Source of the DNA: Rhodospirillales bacterium
GTDB lineage: Bacteria; Pseudomonadota; Alphaproteobacteria; Rhodospirillales; Casp-alpha2
NCBI GenBank assembly: GCA_021775325.1
Contig: JAJFID010000253.1
Coordinates: 1 to 37,687, forward strand
Length of the DNA stretch: 37,687 nt
Direction: 5' to 3'
Shown here: one piece after another, positions 28,760-37,687 of the stretch
Layout: each line of letters starts with the position of its first letter
Position numbering within the stretch: the first letter of the stretch is position 1
Program-made: the position numbers and the translations under genes
The notes under the pieces: model-generated
The model's input: only the letters and a program-made list of their open reading frames with translations
What the model was told of the DNA's origin: nothing
Databases searched by the model: none

Positions 28760-30796
28760 ATGGCGAGAGACCCCAGACACGATATCCTTTTCGAGCCTGT
28801 CAAAATTGGCCCTGTTACAGCCAAGAACCGTTTTTATCAGGTGCCGCACTGTACCGGCATGGGGTACGCCATGCCCGAAACCGTTGCGGCCATGCGCGAA
28901 ACCAAGGCCCAGGGTGGGTGGGCTGTCATCAATACAGAATACTGTTCCATTCATCCATCCAGTGACGATGGACCGTTTGCCTTCTGCACACTATGGGACA
29001 ATGACGACATACGGAACATGGCGCACATGAGTGAGACCGTGCACCGCCATGATTCGCTTGCGGGCGTAGAGTTATGGCACGGCGGCATGCATTCCAATAA
29101 CCGAACCACGCGCATGTCCCCTATTTCCGTATCGGGAGAACCCCTGATCCACATGGGGCCCATTCAGTCCCGGGCTATGGACAAGACCGACATCCGTAAC
29201 CTGGTCCGCTGGCAGGCCGATGCGGCCAGACGGGCCCGTGAAGCCGACTTCGATGTGGTTTACGTTTACGTGGGCCACGACTACCTGCCCTTCCAGTTCC
29301 TGTCACCGCGTCACAATCAACGTACGGACGAGTACGGCGGTTCACTGGAAAACCGTACACGCCTGATCCGGGAGATGATTGACGCCACGCGCGATGCTGT
29401 CGGCGACAGGTGCGCCGTTGCGATCCGGTTTGCCGTGGACGAGTTAATGGGACCCCAGGGCATCACCTGTGACGAGGAGGGCCGGGCCGTTATCGAACTT
29501 CTGGCCGAGTTACCCGATCTGTGGGATGTCAATGTAAGCGGCGTTGCCAACGATTCCAAAAGTGCCCGGTTCTCTGATGAAGGGTTTCAGGAAGAATACA
29601 TATCATTCGTGAAATCCGTCACCACCAAGCCCGTCGTCGGTGTCGGTCGGTACACCAGTCCTGACCGCATGGCCGGTCTGGTCAAAAAAGGCATTCTGGA
29701 TTTCATCGGAGCCGCCCGCCCATCCATAGCAGACCCATTCCTGCCCCGAAAGATTGAAGAAGGGCGCAGCGATGAAATCCGCGAATGCATCGGCTGTAAT
29801 ATCTGCCGGTCCGGCAACAACGAAGGTACTCCAATTCGCTGCACCCAGAACCCTACCATGGGTGAAGAATGGCGTCGCGGATGGCATCCGGAAAACATCG
29901 ATCCAAAAGGTTCTGATGATCAAATTCTGGTAATCGGTGGCGGTCCTGCTGGCCTTGAGTGTGCTCGTGCGGCTGGCCAGCGTGGATACAACGTTGTCCT
30001 CGCCGAAGCATCAACTGAACTGGGCGGTCGTATCAACAGGGATTGCCGCCTGCCCGGACTATCCACCTGGGCGCGGGTGCGCGACTGGCGCACGGGACGT
30101 CTCAATCAGATGCCCAATGTGGACATTTATCTGGATAGCGCGCTCACCGCAGACGACGTGGCAGAATTCGATGCACAGCAGGTGATTGTCGCGACCGGTG
30201 CCCGCTGGCGACGCGATGGCCTTGGTGCATACACCCCGTTTGGTATTGAGAACATTGAACAGGCCTGCGCTGTAACGCCTGATGATATCCTCATAGACGG
30301 GATAGAACCGGAGGGGCCGGTTCTGATTTACGATGATGATCACTATTACATGGGCGGGGCGCTGGCGGAGCAGCTACGGGCAACCGGCCTCGACGTCACG
30401 CTGGTCACACCGGCCTCCTACGCGTCGGCATGGACCGAGATGACCGAAGAGTTGGAATTTGTTCAGGCCCGCCTGCTGGGGCTCGGCGTTACACTGATCA
30501 CACAGCACTACATGGCTGGTGTTAAGGATGGGACGGCCCGTCTGGCGTGCCGGTTCACACATCGTGAAACCCTACAGGGTTTCGGTAGTCTGATACTGGT
30601 GACAGCGCGCACCCCGGTCGACAGCCTTTATTCAGAACTCGTGGGCCGTGGCATGGGCAACGTACACCGGATCGGGGACTGCGAAACGCCTGGCTCACTA
30701 GTGCACGCCATCCACGCCGGTCATCGTCTGGCCCGTGAACTGGATAACGCACCTGATCCTGACATGCCATTCCGCCGCGAACGGGTCGTCGTCTGA
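28760..30796 (+). CDS. TMADH/DMADH-like NADH:flavin oxidoreductase with Fe-S and FAD/NAD domains
   Basis: 678 aa; MARDPRHDILFEPVKIGPVTAKNRFYQVPHC, RTDEYGGSLENR, CIGCNICRSGNNEGTPIRC (C-x2-C-x2-C-x11-C), ILVIGGGPAGLECARAA. Confidence 0.93.
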   Translation: MARDPRHDILFEPVKIGPVTAKNRFYQVPHCTGMGYAMPETVAAMRETKAQGGWAVINTEYCSIHPSSDDGPFAFCTLWDNDDIRNMAHMSETVHRHDSLAGVELWHGGMHSNNRTTRMSPISVSGEPLIHMGPIQSRAMDKTDIRNLVRWQADAARRAREADFDVVYVYVGHDYLPFQFLSPRHNQRTDEYGGSLENRTRLIREMIDATRDAVGDRCAVAIRFAVDELMGPQGITCDEEGRAVIELLAELPDLWDVNVSGVANDSKSARFSDEGFQEEYISFVKSVTTKPVVGVGRYTSPDRMAGLVKKGILDFIGAARPSIADPFLPRKIEEGRSDEIRECIGCNICRSGNNEGTPIRCTQNPTMGEEWRRGWHPENIDPKGSDDQILVIGGGPAGLECARAAGQRGYNVVLAEASTELGGRINRDCRLPGLSTWARVRDWRTGRLNQMPNVDIYLDSALTADDVAEFDAQQVIVATGARWRRDGLGAYTPFGIENIEQACAVTPDDILIDGIEPEGPVLIYDDDHYYMGGALAEQLRATGLDVTLVTPASYASAWTEMTEELEFVQARLLGLGVTLITQHYMAGVKDGTARLACRFTHRETLQGFGSLILVTARTPVDSLYSELVGRGMGNVHRIGDCETPGSLVHAIHAGHRLARELDNAPDPDMPFRRERVVV

Positions 30797-30835
30797 GGTA
30801 CACCATTTATCTGAACTCTCAACCGGAGAAACACC

Positions 30836-32392
30836 ATGAGCATCGAAACCAGTGCACGCCCGGCGCGTCAGCGTCGCCGAGGCGGTGGTGGCACCGCCAG
30901 AACAGTCGGTGCAATTCAACAACGACCGTGGGCGGAGGTATCGAACCCCTACGCGCCGACGGAAATCATCAATGCTGAACGAATTGAGGATATTCACACG
31001 GCGTCGTTGCGCGTGCTTAGTGAACTGGGAGTCGAAGTCCTGCATGCGCCCCTGCGTCAGACCCTGTCAAAAGCCGGCGCCGAAGTCGACGGTGATCGCG
31101 TGCGGCTTGACCCAGCCATGGTTGAGGAGAAAGTCGAACTTGCACCCGATTCTGTCACCTTGCACGCCAGAAATCCGGCCCGTAATGTTACGCTGAAAGA
31201 GGGCAATATCGCGTTCTGCTCCACGGGTGGCCCCGCGTTTTCCACCGATCTGGACCGTGGCAGACGTGCCGCAACGTTTGAGGACATGAAGGACTTCACC
31301 CGTCTTGTACACATGTTGAATGTGATCCATCTGGAAGGCGGCGGGGCTGTGGAACCAACGGACCTGCCTGTGGAAAACCGTCATCTCGATATGTACCGGG
31401 CGTTTATTACACTGACGGACAAAGTCTGGACGGGATACGGCCTGGGCACGCAACGCGCCAATGACGCCATTGATCTGGCGGCAATAGTACTGGGCACTGA
31501 CCGGGGTGGATTGGCGGAACGACCAGGAGCGCTGACGGTCATCAATTCGAACTCGCCCTTGCGGGTGGATGGCCCCATGTCCGAAGGTCTGACCGCCTTC
31601 GCGCTTGCGGCCCAGCCCTTTGCCGCCACCCCATTCACCCTCTCGGGTGCCATGGCACCGGCGACCATCGGCGGTGCACTGGTGCAGCAAAACGCGGAAG
31701 CCCTGGCCATGATAACCATGGCCCAATGTGTCCGGGCAGGCGCGCCTGTCATTTATGGCGGTTTTACCAGCAATGTAGATATGAAAACCGGCGCACCGGC
31801 GTTTGGTACGCCTGAGTACTCGCAGGCCGTTCTGATCGGCTGCCAGCTCGCCCGCCGGTACGGCGTGCCCTACCGCAGCAGTAACGTGACCTCGTGCAAT
31901 ACGGTCGATGCGCAGGCCGCCTATGAAAGCGCCATGTCCCTGTGGCCAGCCTGTATGGGTCAGGCCAATATTATCAAACATGCTGCGGGTTGGCTGGAGG
32001 GCGGTCTCACGGCCAGCTTCGAGAAATTCATCCTGGATGCCGAGATGTTACAGATGATGTCGGCATTCATGGTACCGCCGGCCATCGATGAAGACGCTTT
32101 TGGATTCGAGGCCATGGCGGAAGTTGGTCCCGGCGGTCATTTTTTCGGCACCAGCCACACCCTGGAACGGTATGAGAATGCGTTCTACCAGCCGATTCTG
32201 TCTGACTGGCGTAATTTCGAGACTTGGCAGGAGTCCGACAGCCCCACTGCCGCCCAACACGCCAATCGCATCTGGAAGCAGTTGTTATCCGAATACGAAG
32301 AGCCCGCTATTGACCCGGCCGTTCTGGAAGAAGTGGATGCATTCATCGCGCGCCGCAAGGAGGAACTTAAAGTAACAGGTGTAGACTCATGA
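30836..32392 (+). CDS. MttB-family (trimethylamine methyltransferase superfamily) protein, non-pyrrolysine type
   Basis: 518 aa uninterrupted; NPYAPTEIINAERIEDIHTASLRVLSELGVEVL, CSTGGPAFSTDLDRGRRAATFEDMKDFTRL, GGHFFGTSHTLERYENAFYQPILSDWRNFETW. Confidence 0.92.
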   Translation: MSIETSARPARQRRRGGGGTARTVGAIQQRPWAEVSNPYAPTEIINAERIEDIHTASLRVLSELGVEVLHAPLRQTLSKAGAEVDGDRVRLDPAMVEEKVELAPDSVTLHARNPARNVTLKEGNIAFCSTGGPAFSTDLDRGRRAATFEDMKDFTRLVHMLNVIHLEGGGAVEPTDLPVENRHLDMYRAFITLTDKVWTGYGLGTQRANDAIDLAAIVLGTDRGGLAERPGALTVINSNSPLRVDGPMSEGLTAFALAAQPFAATPFTLSGAMAPATIGGALVQQNAEALAMITMAQCVRAGAPVIYGGFTSNVDMKTGAPAFGTPEYSQAVLIGCQLARRYGVPYRSSNVTSCNTVDAQAAYESAMSLWPACMGQANIIKHAAGWLEGGLTASFEKFILDAEMLQMMSAFMVPPAIDEDAFGFEAMAEVGPGGHFFGTSHTLERYENAFYQPILSDWRNFETWQESDSPTAAQHANRIWKQLLSEYEEPAIDPAVLEEVDAFIARRKEELKVTGVDS

Positions 32393-32418
32393 ACCAGCGA
32401 GGTTAGTCAAAACCGCGC

Positions 32419-32790
32419 CTATTTTTGTGTCCAGCTTCCGTTCTCGCTGAGGAACCACGTACCTGGCGCGGCCTTGCCCCTGATTTCACCGGCATAAACG
32501 CGCCCGACCAGATCCACCGATGTGCCCTGTTCCGTAGCCCTGCTGGTATAGAGCGCCTGTCGTTTGGCATTGATGGCCGCAATGACACTCGCCACGCTGC
32601 TGCCACCATCGCGCATGTGGACAAATCCATCATATCCCTCACCTACAGCACCAGATGCACGAAGGTCCTGAAGGCTTTGGGCCATGGCGGGTCCCGATGG
32701 CAGGACACCGGCAGAAACAGCAATCAGGGAAAAGAACGCCGCGAACAGGAAGGCCCGATACTTCCTATGAATTGATTGTGCTCGTGTCAT
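32419..32790 (-). CDS. YdbL-family (DUF1318) periplasmic protein
   Basis: 123 aa; signal peptide; LQDLRASGAVGEGYDGFVHMRDGGSS...INAKRQALYTSRATEQGTSVDLVGRVYAGEI. Confidence 0.9.
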   Translation of the reverse strand: MTRAQSIHRKYRAFLFAAFFSLIAVSAGVLPSGPAMAQSLQDLRASGAVGEGYDGFVHMRDGGSSVASVIAAINAKRQALYTSRATEQGTSVDLVGRVYAGEIRGKAAPGTWFLSENGSWTQK

Positions 32791-32993
32791 CAGAATATCT
32801 CCGGATTTTCGTCTATATCGTCCTTGGCCTTTTCCTCCAGCAGAAGGCGTACTTCGGCATCAAGCTTGATGTTCAGGTTTATGGTTATGGGTTCCTGCGG
32901 CGCTTCGACTTTAACGGTGGGCGTGCACGCCACCACAAACAGGGCCAGCAAGGCAATCGTGGGAACGACGGGTGATGCAGTAACCTGTTTCAA
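32790..32993 (-). CDS. YnbE-family lipoprotein, likely TTG start (ORF track start at 33080)
   Basis: Lipobox VVAC; CTPTVKVEAPQEPITINLNIKLDAEVRLLLEEK; GGGGAG Shine-Dalgarno just upstream of TTG. Confidence 0.8.
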   Translation of the reverse strand: MKQVTASPVVPTIALLALFVVACTPTVKVEAPQEPITINLNIKLDAEVRLLLEEKAKDDIDENPEIF

Positions 32994-33076
32994 CGAATTT
33001 TCTCCCCACAAACGGACAATGAACAATGATAGAGCGTACCAGTGTGGCAACATTATGTCAGCTTTCCACCCTCGTA

Positions 33077-35608
33077 TCAAAACACACCCCGAACGGCAGC
33101 CTTCAAAGCGTGATCTGACAATCGGTACGCTTCAATCAGCGGCCCCAGAATCTTGTCCAGATCAGCCGACAGGTTGATATCCAGAATAATGGGGTGGCCG
33201 TCCTTGACCGCCGGATTGGCCCCTTCCATGTAAAGCCGGACTTCAGCATCGGTATTCAGTTTTTTATTCAGATAGAGCGCCAGTTTTTCATAATGAAAGT
33301 CCTCCAGAACCTGAATCAGCAATTCCGCCTGCGACCCACCGCGCGACAATGTTTCCACCGCCGCAGCAGAGTAAATTTTCAACACACCCGGTCCGGCCGC
33401 TTCGAGCACACCATTATTAATCCAGATATTGTCGACACCTACGTCCAGTGGAATGGCACCGTTCAGAATGCCATCGCCGGTGACGCCTTCCATACCAAGG
33501 GTGCCCAAGACCTGCGCCAGATCAATGCCCCTGACGCCCAGAGTGACAGAATTGACCGCTTCCGTTCTGTCTATCACGGCATCATTGACGACCAGCCGCC
33601 CCCCGGACACGCCAACGGAAGCATGGTGAACGAGCAGCACGTCCGGCACAACGCTGCCCTCGTGATGCAGCAACCGAAACTGAAGGACAGGTGTATGGAA
33701 CGGTACAACACTGTCAATTCGATCAAGGGTGATTTCCTGTACCGTGTTCATGTGCAGCGGATAAAGTTGGTCGAAATGAATATGCGCGTTCATGCCATGC
33801 GCTACGTTTGTGTCGAACGAGAAATCAAACCCATCCAAATTTATGTCTGCAACACCATCAAAACCTTCAGGTGACCAACTGATGTCTGATGTACTGTTTA
33901 GGTGGCCCTGCACATTTGTCAGCAAATCAAACAGCGATGTGATATACGCAGGCGATGCACCACCCGCAGAAAAGGTCTGCGGTGTGAACTGCACCGCCGC
34001 GCCGCCGCTGCCATCCCGCAAACTATGTCGGCCCTGAATATTCAGGTCGCTGCCGTCACTGGCACGCGTGACCATGGTCAGGTTCACACCGAAGTCGAGC
34101 CCCGCGTCGTCACCGGCAAAGTCGGCCATTACCGTGAACGGCTCGATGACGCGCTTGTCTGAGCCTTCCGTGACGGAGAGAACCGCAAGGTTTGCCTTCA
34201 GGGTCTTCGCCATTGGTTCCAGCACTGCCCTGACACTGGTATCTCTCAAATCAAACGTGAAGCCGCCCATCTGCAGGCTGGAATTTTCCGCGCGTACCTC
34301 AACGTCGATGGGGTCTCCGACGATGCTCTCCGACATGTGCATCCGACCCGATGGTATGCGGAATTCCATAACACCCTGATGAACAGCGAGATCGTTCACG
34401 TTGGCTGTAGCCCCCGCTATGAATTCGCCATCATTCCAGGCCAGGCGCCCTTTTGTGGCGATTTGGCCTGCCACATGTGCGGGTACCGCCAGTAAGGAAC
34501 TCAGATCATCGGGTTGCAGTCCGTCCGCCGAAAACACAACAGGTGCAATGTCCGTATCCATCTGACCAGACCTGCTTTCAAACTCATGCGTAACAGAAAC
34601 CTGGGCCTGAACAGCACCTAAGCCGTACTCCACATGATAGGTTCCGTTCACAGCATCAGGATTAGCGGCCCCACGGCCAGAAACAATGACTGGGCTCGAC
34701 AAGATCCGCTCCGGTGACTGATCAGTAATCGTCATTCCAGCGAGTACATAGTCGACGTTTTCTGTCTCAGGCATCCACGAAACAAAAACATCTGTATTGG
34801 ACACCAGAAAAGCGCGGCCATCGCCCGCGACCGATACCTCTGCATCCGCGATTTGGATATCAGTCCGTCCGTTTGTTTGCTGATCGACGAGGGCATAAAG
34901 CGACAGGTTGCCGGCCGCGGTTTTATTGCCCTGCCACTCAAAGTTAACATCGGACATCGCAATGGTTGCAGAATTCAGCCCCGCTGCGAGGTCGGCCTGA
35001 ACCTTGCCGCGTGCAACAGACTGGCGATCATCGCTGGCTCCCAATGCCGCCTCAAACACAACACTGATCCGGCCCGACAGGTCCGGCTGAATGCTGGCGT
35101 CTCCATGAACCTTTGCGGAAGTACCATCCGCAACGCTATGAACCACGAAATCAGATAATGTTATCTGTGGCATCGTGAAACTACCGGGTGCAGAGCTGTC
35201 AGTCGAATTCAACCGTCCGATAATCAGGCCTACAGTGCCGCTCTGCCGTGTTGATACATCCACAACCAATCCACCGACAATGACGTGGTGTATTCCACCG
35301 TTTAACAGTTCCGAAAATGTGTAATCGACATCAACACGCCTGGCCTGCAGGTCGGTTCCAAGCCTGATATCAGTCAAGATAATCCGATCAACAGTAAACT
35401 CGTCGATGTAGAGTGACGGTGATTCAACGCCCTGGCCGCGCAGCACCTGAATGATCACCGTTTTCAGCAGGAAATCGCGATTGAGCCAGGCACCGCCGGA
35501 CACCAGGCACACCACCAGGATGACACCAGCAGCCAACCATGCCATTCCACGCCGTTTTCCACTGTTGCCGAGCGGATTACCGCTCATTCTGTTCTCATTG
35601 GTCGACAT
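33077..35608 (-). CDS. YdbH-family AsmA-like envelope protein
   Basis: 843 aa; N-terminal TM anchor, long beta-rich body; operonic with YnbE and YdbL homologs. Confidence 0.88.
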   Translation of the reverse strand: MSTNENRMSGNPLGNSGKRRGMAWLAAGVILVVCLVSGGAWLNRDFLLKTVIIQVLRGQGVESPSLYIDEFTVDRIILTDIRLGTDLQARRVDVDYTFSELLNGGIHHVIVGGLVVDVSTRQSGTVGLIIGRLNSTDSSAPGSFTMPQITLSDFVVHSVADGTSAKVHGDASIQPDLSGRISVVFEAALGASDDRQSVARGKVQADLAAGLNSATIAMSDVNFEWQGNKTAAGNLSLYALVDQQTNGRTDIQIADAEVSVAGDGRAFLVSNTDVFVSWMPETENVDYVLAGMTITDQSPERILSSPVIVSGRGAANPDAVNGTYHVEYGLGAVQAQVSVTHEFESRSGQMDTDIAPVVFSADGLQPDDLSSLLAVPAHVAGQIATKGRLAWNDGEFIAGATANVNDLAVHQGVMEFRIPSGRMHMSESIVGDPIDVEVRAENSSLQMGGFTFDLRDTSVRAVLEPMAKTLKANLAVLSVTEGSDKRVIEPFTVMADFAGDDAGLDFGVNLTMVTRASDGSDLNIQGRHSLRDGSGGAAVQFTPQTFSAGGASPAYITSLFDLLTNVQGHLNSTSDISWSPEGFDGVADINLDGFDFSFDTNVAHGMNAHIHFDQLYPLHMNTVQEITLDRIDSVVPFHTPVLQFRLLHHEGSVVPDVLLVHHASVGVSGGRLVVNDAVIDRTEAVNSVTLGVRGIDLAQVLGTLGMEGVTGDGILNGAIPLDVGVDNIWINNGVLEAAGPGVLKIYSAAAVETLSRGGSQAELLIQVLEDFHYEKLALYLNKKLNTDAEVRLYMEGANPAVKDGHPIILDINLSADLDKILGPLIEAYRLSDHALKAAVRGVF

Positions 35609-35745
35609 GCCATCAAACTACTGTATATCCGGTGACCTGTCCGCCCTTGAGGTTTGAGTACTGCCTGATCTACCATTCACATGTCAGTGACGACCGATGA
35701 CAGTCATTTCGTGATAAACCGGCATGGGTCCTGTTCCACCAAAAA

Positions 35746-35762
35746 ACTGTGCCAGACACAGT
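35746..35762. repeat. Short palindrome upstream of cobS
   Basis: ACTGTG-CCAGA-CACAGT. Confidence 0.4.
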
Positions 35763-35855
35763 CCACCCCCCTTGAGGCCTTGACCTTCGGCGCATTTAGC
35801 CCTACGCCATAGCTTCGCAAATTGACGTGTTTCACTTACTTTTGGTTTCCTGCCC

Positions 35856-36860
35856 ATGAATGTTCAGACCTCCATGGATGCCAGCCCGGCATTCCCGCTC
35901 GATAAACCGGACATAACGGTCTCTGTCAGAGATACGTTTGGCCTGGACAGTGACATGCAGGCACCTGCATTCAGCGTCGCCGACGAGCACGTGCCGGATA
36001 TGGATACCACCTATCGCTTTGATCACGATACAACCATGGCCATTCTGGCCGGGTTTGCCTACAATCGCCGGGTCATGATTCAAGGGTATCACGGCACAGG
36101 CAAATCCACCCATGTGGAGCAGGTTGCCGCACGCCTCAACTGGCCCTGTATTCGCATCAATCTGGACAGTCACATCAGCCGTATTGATCTGGTCGGCAAG
36201 GACGCCATTGTTCTGCGTGACGGCAAACAGGTTACGGAGTTCCGTGAAGGTATCCTGCCTTGGGCTATCCAGCACCCGACGGCGCTGGTATTTGACGAAT
36301 ATGATGCGGGCCGCCCCGATGTTATGTTCGTTATTCAGCGTATTCTGGAAGTCGAAGGCAAACTGACACTGCTTGACCAGAACCGGGTCATGCGTCCGCA
36401 TTCCCATTTCCGTCTGTTCTCGACCACCAACACAGTGGGACTGGGCGACACCACTGGCCTTTACCACGGCACGCAGCAGATCAACCAGGGTCAGATGGAC
36501 CGCTGGAATATTGTGACCACGTTGAACTATCTGGAGACAGAAGCAGAGGAAGCCATCGTTCTGTCCAAATTGCCCGCCTATAACACGGAGCAGGGCCAGG
36601 CTGATGTCCGTAACATGGTCGAACTGGCCAATCTGACCCGTGCGGGCTTTATGGCAGGTGATATATCCACTGTTATGTCACCGCGAACCGTCATTACCTG
36701 GGCTGAAAATGCCAGCATCTTCGCTGACCGGGCTTTTTCCTTCCGGGTTACGTTCCTCAACAAATGTGACGAGCACGAACGTCCGTTGATTGCCGAATAC
36801 TATCAGCGTTGTTTTGGCGAGGACCTGCCCGAATCCATTGGTAACATCGCAATCACCTGA
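35856..36860 (+). CDS. cobS: Aerobic cobaltochelatase subunit CobS
   Basis: 334 aa AAA+ ATPase; [68 protein letters not shown]. Confidence 0.97.
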   Translation: MNVQTSMDASPAFPLDKPDITVSVRDTFGLDSDMQAPAFSVADEHVPDMDTTYRFDHDTTMAILAGFAYNRRVMIQGYHGTGKSTHVEQVAARLNWPCIRINLDSHISRIDLVGKDAIVLRDGKQVTEFREGILPWAIQHPTALVFDEYDAGRPDVMFVIQRILEVEGKLTLLDQNRVMRPHSHFRLFSTTNTVGLGDTTGLYHGTQQINQGQMDRWNIVTTLNYLETEAEEAIVLSKLPAYNTEQGQADVRNMVELANLTRAGFMAGDISTVMSPRTVITWAENASIFADRAFSFRVTFLNKCDEHERPLIAEYYQRCFGEDLPESIGNIAIT

Positions 36861-36881
36861 ACAGCGAACTGAGGGGATGTG

Positions 36882-37687
36882 GTGAGCCAAACGGAACAAC
36901 CGCATGATCTGGTAAAACGGGTAACAACGGCCGCCCTGAAGGCACTGGCCGATAAACCCGGAACCGAAGTCAGCTTCTCGCAGGGCTCCGCCGGCATTGC
37001 TGGCAACACTGCCCATATGCCTGCACCACCGCATCAGATGACCGCTGACGGCGTTGCCCGCTATCGTGGCATGGCCGACGCGCTGGCAACCCGGATGCAT
37101 TACCACGATGAAAGCATTCATCGGCGCCGCCTGCCACCGAGCCCTGAAGCCCGCGCCGTATTCGAAGCGGTGGAGCAAGCCCGGTGTGAGAGCCTGGGTT
37201 CTCGGCGTCTCGAAGGCGTGGCAGCCAATCTCAACAACCTGACTGACGAACGCTGCAGAGCCAAAGGATATGCGGCGCTGCAAGAACGCAAGGAAGAAAT
37301 GTTGCCGGACGTGCTGGGTTTATTGATCCGCCAGCAGTTAGGCCATACAGAAATGCCGGAGGCCGCGCAAAATCTGTTTGGCCTGTGGCAGGACTGGCTT
37401 GATGAACGCGTCGGTGAACAAATCAATGATCTGGAAGGCTGCATGAACGATCAGGCCCAGTTTTCGGAAAAAATCATGAAGATGCTGCAGTCCCTGGATC
37501 TCATGGATGCTGCGGATGATCTGGATTCCGACGAGAGCAACCCGGACGATGAGGGCGACGACGAAGACGCCGGTAGCGATGACATGGATACGGAAAATGG
37601 CGAGATGGATGCTGAATCTGCCGCCGCCATGGAATCCGCCATGGGCGAAACCGATGATGACGCGGATGGCATGTCAGACGACGGTGA
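36882..37687 (+). CDS. cobT: Aerobic cobaltochelatase subunit CobT, truncated by the window edge, GTG start
   Basis: Translated by hand: (M)SQTEQPHDLVKRVTTAALKALADKPGTEVSF...; ends in a Asp/Glu-rich stretch; directly follows cobS; not in the supplied ORF track. Confidence 0.92.
   Translation, partial: MSQTEQPHDLVKRVTTAALKALADKPGTEVSFSQGSAGIAGNTAHMPAPPHQMTADGVARYRGMADALATRMHYHDESIHRRRLPPSPEARAVFEAVEQARCESLGSRRLEGVAANLNNLTDERCRAKGYAALQERKEEMLPDVLGLLIRQQLGHTEMPEAAQNLFGLWQDWLDERVGEQINDLEGCMNDQAQFSEKIMKMLQSLDLMDAADDLDSDESNPDDEGDDEDAGSDDMDTENGEMDAESAAAMESAMGETDDDADGMSDDG

Noticed and set aside
31067-31981. 304-aa minus-strand ORF inside the MttB-like gene
   Set aside because: Fully antisense to a well-supported CDS; composition looks like a shadow ORF; no family motif.
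30836-32392. Pyrrolysine-containing MttB
   Set aside because: No in-frame TAG; the ORF is uninterrupted at full length, so no evidence for pyrrolysine.
35832-36467. 211-aa minus-strand ORF opposite cobS
   Set aside because: Antisense to clear cobS; no domain recognised.
36678-37283. 201-aa minus-strand ORF opposite cobS/cobT
   Set aside because: Antisense to cobS and to the GTG-started cobT; no support.

Overview
This is a chromosomal window from an alphaproteobacterium, judged from family content and gene order. It holds about 37 protein-coding genes on both strands. I see no tRNA, rRNA, CRISPR array, IS element or prophage. Conserved genes: secA, accA, xerD-like recombinase, aroK-aroB, CorC/HlyC-type transporter, bolA, J-domain protein, cobS and cobT. 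cobT runs off the right edge and is absent from the supplied ORF track because it starts at GTG. Two accessory blocks stand out. (1) About 8.7-19.2 kb: a putative catabolic locus with a D-2-hydroxyacid dehydrogenase, a complete TRAP transporter (DctP/Q/M) plus a 66-aa membrane protein, two tandem amidase paralogs, an alpha/beta hydrolase, a 4-OT-like tautomerase, an LLM flavin oxidoreductase and a LysR regulator. Two hairpins lie between dctP and dctQ. (2) About 28.05-32.4 kb: a TetR regulator divergent from a TMADH-like Fe-S flavoprotein and a non-pyrrolysine MttB-family methyltransferase, with overlapping inverted repeats in the intergenic promoter. Block 2 and a YdbH-YnbE-YdbL envelope operon sit between bolA/J-domain and cobS/cobT. 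The best candidate for an undescribed system is the TetR/TMADH-like/MttB-like module, as a possible quaternary/tertiary amine demethylation pathway. All assignments come from reading motifs and translations; no database search was run.
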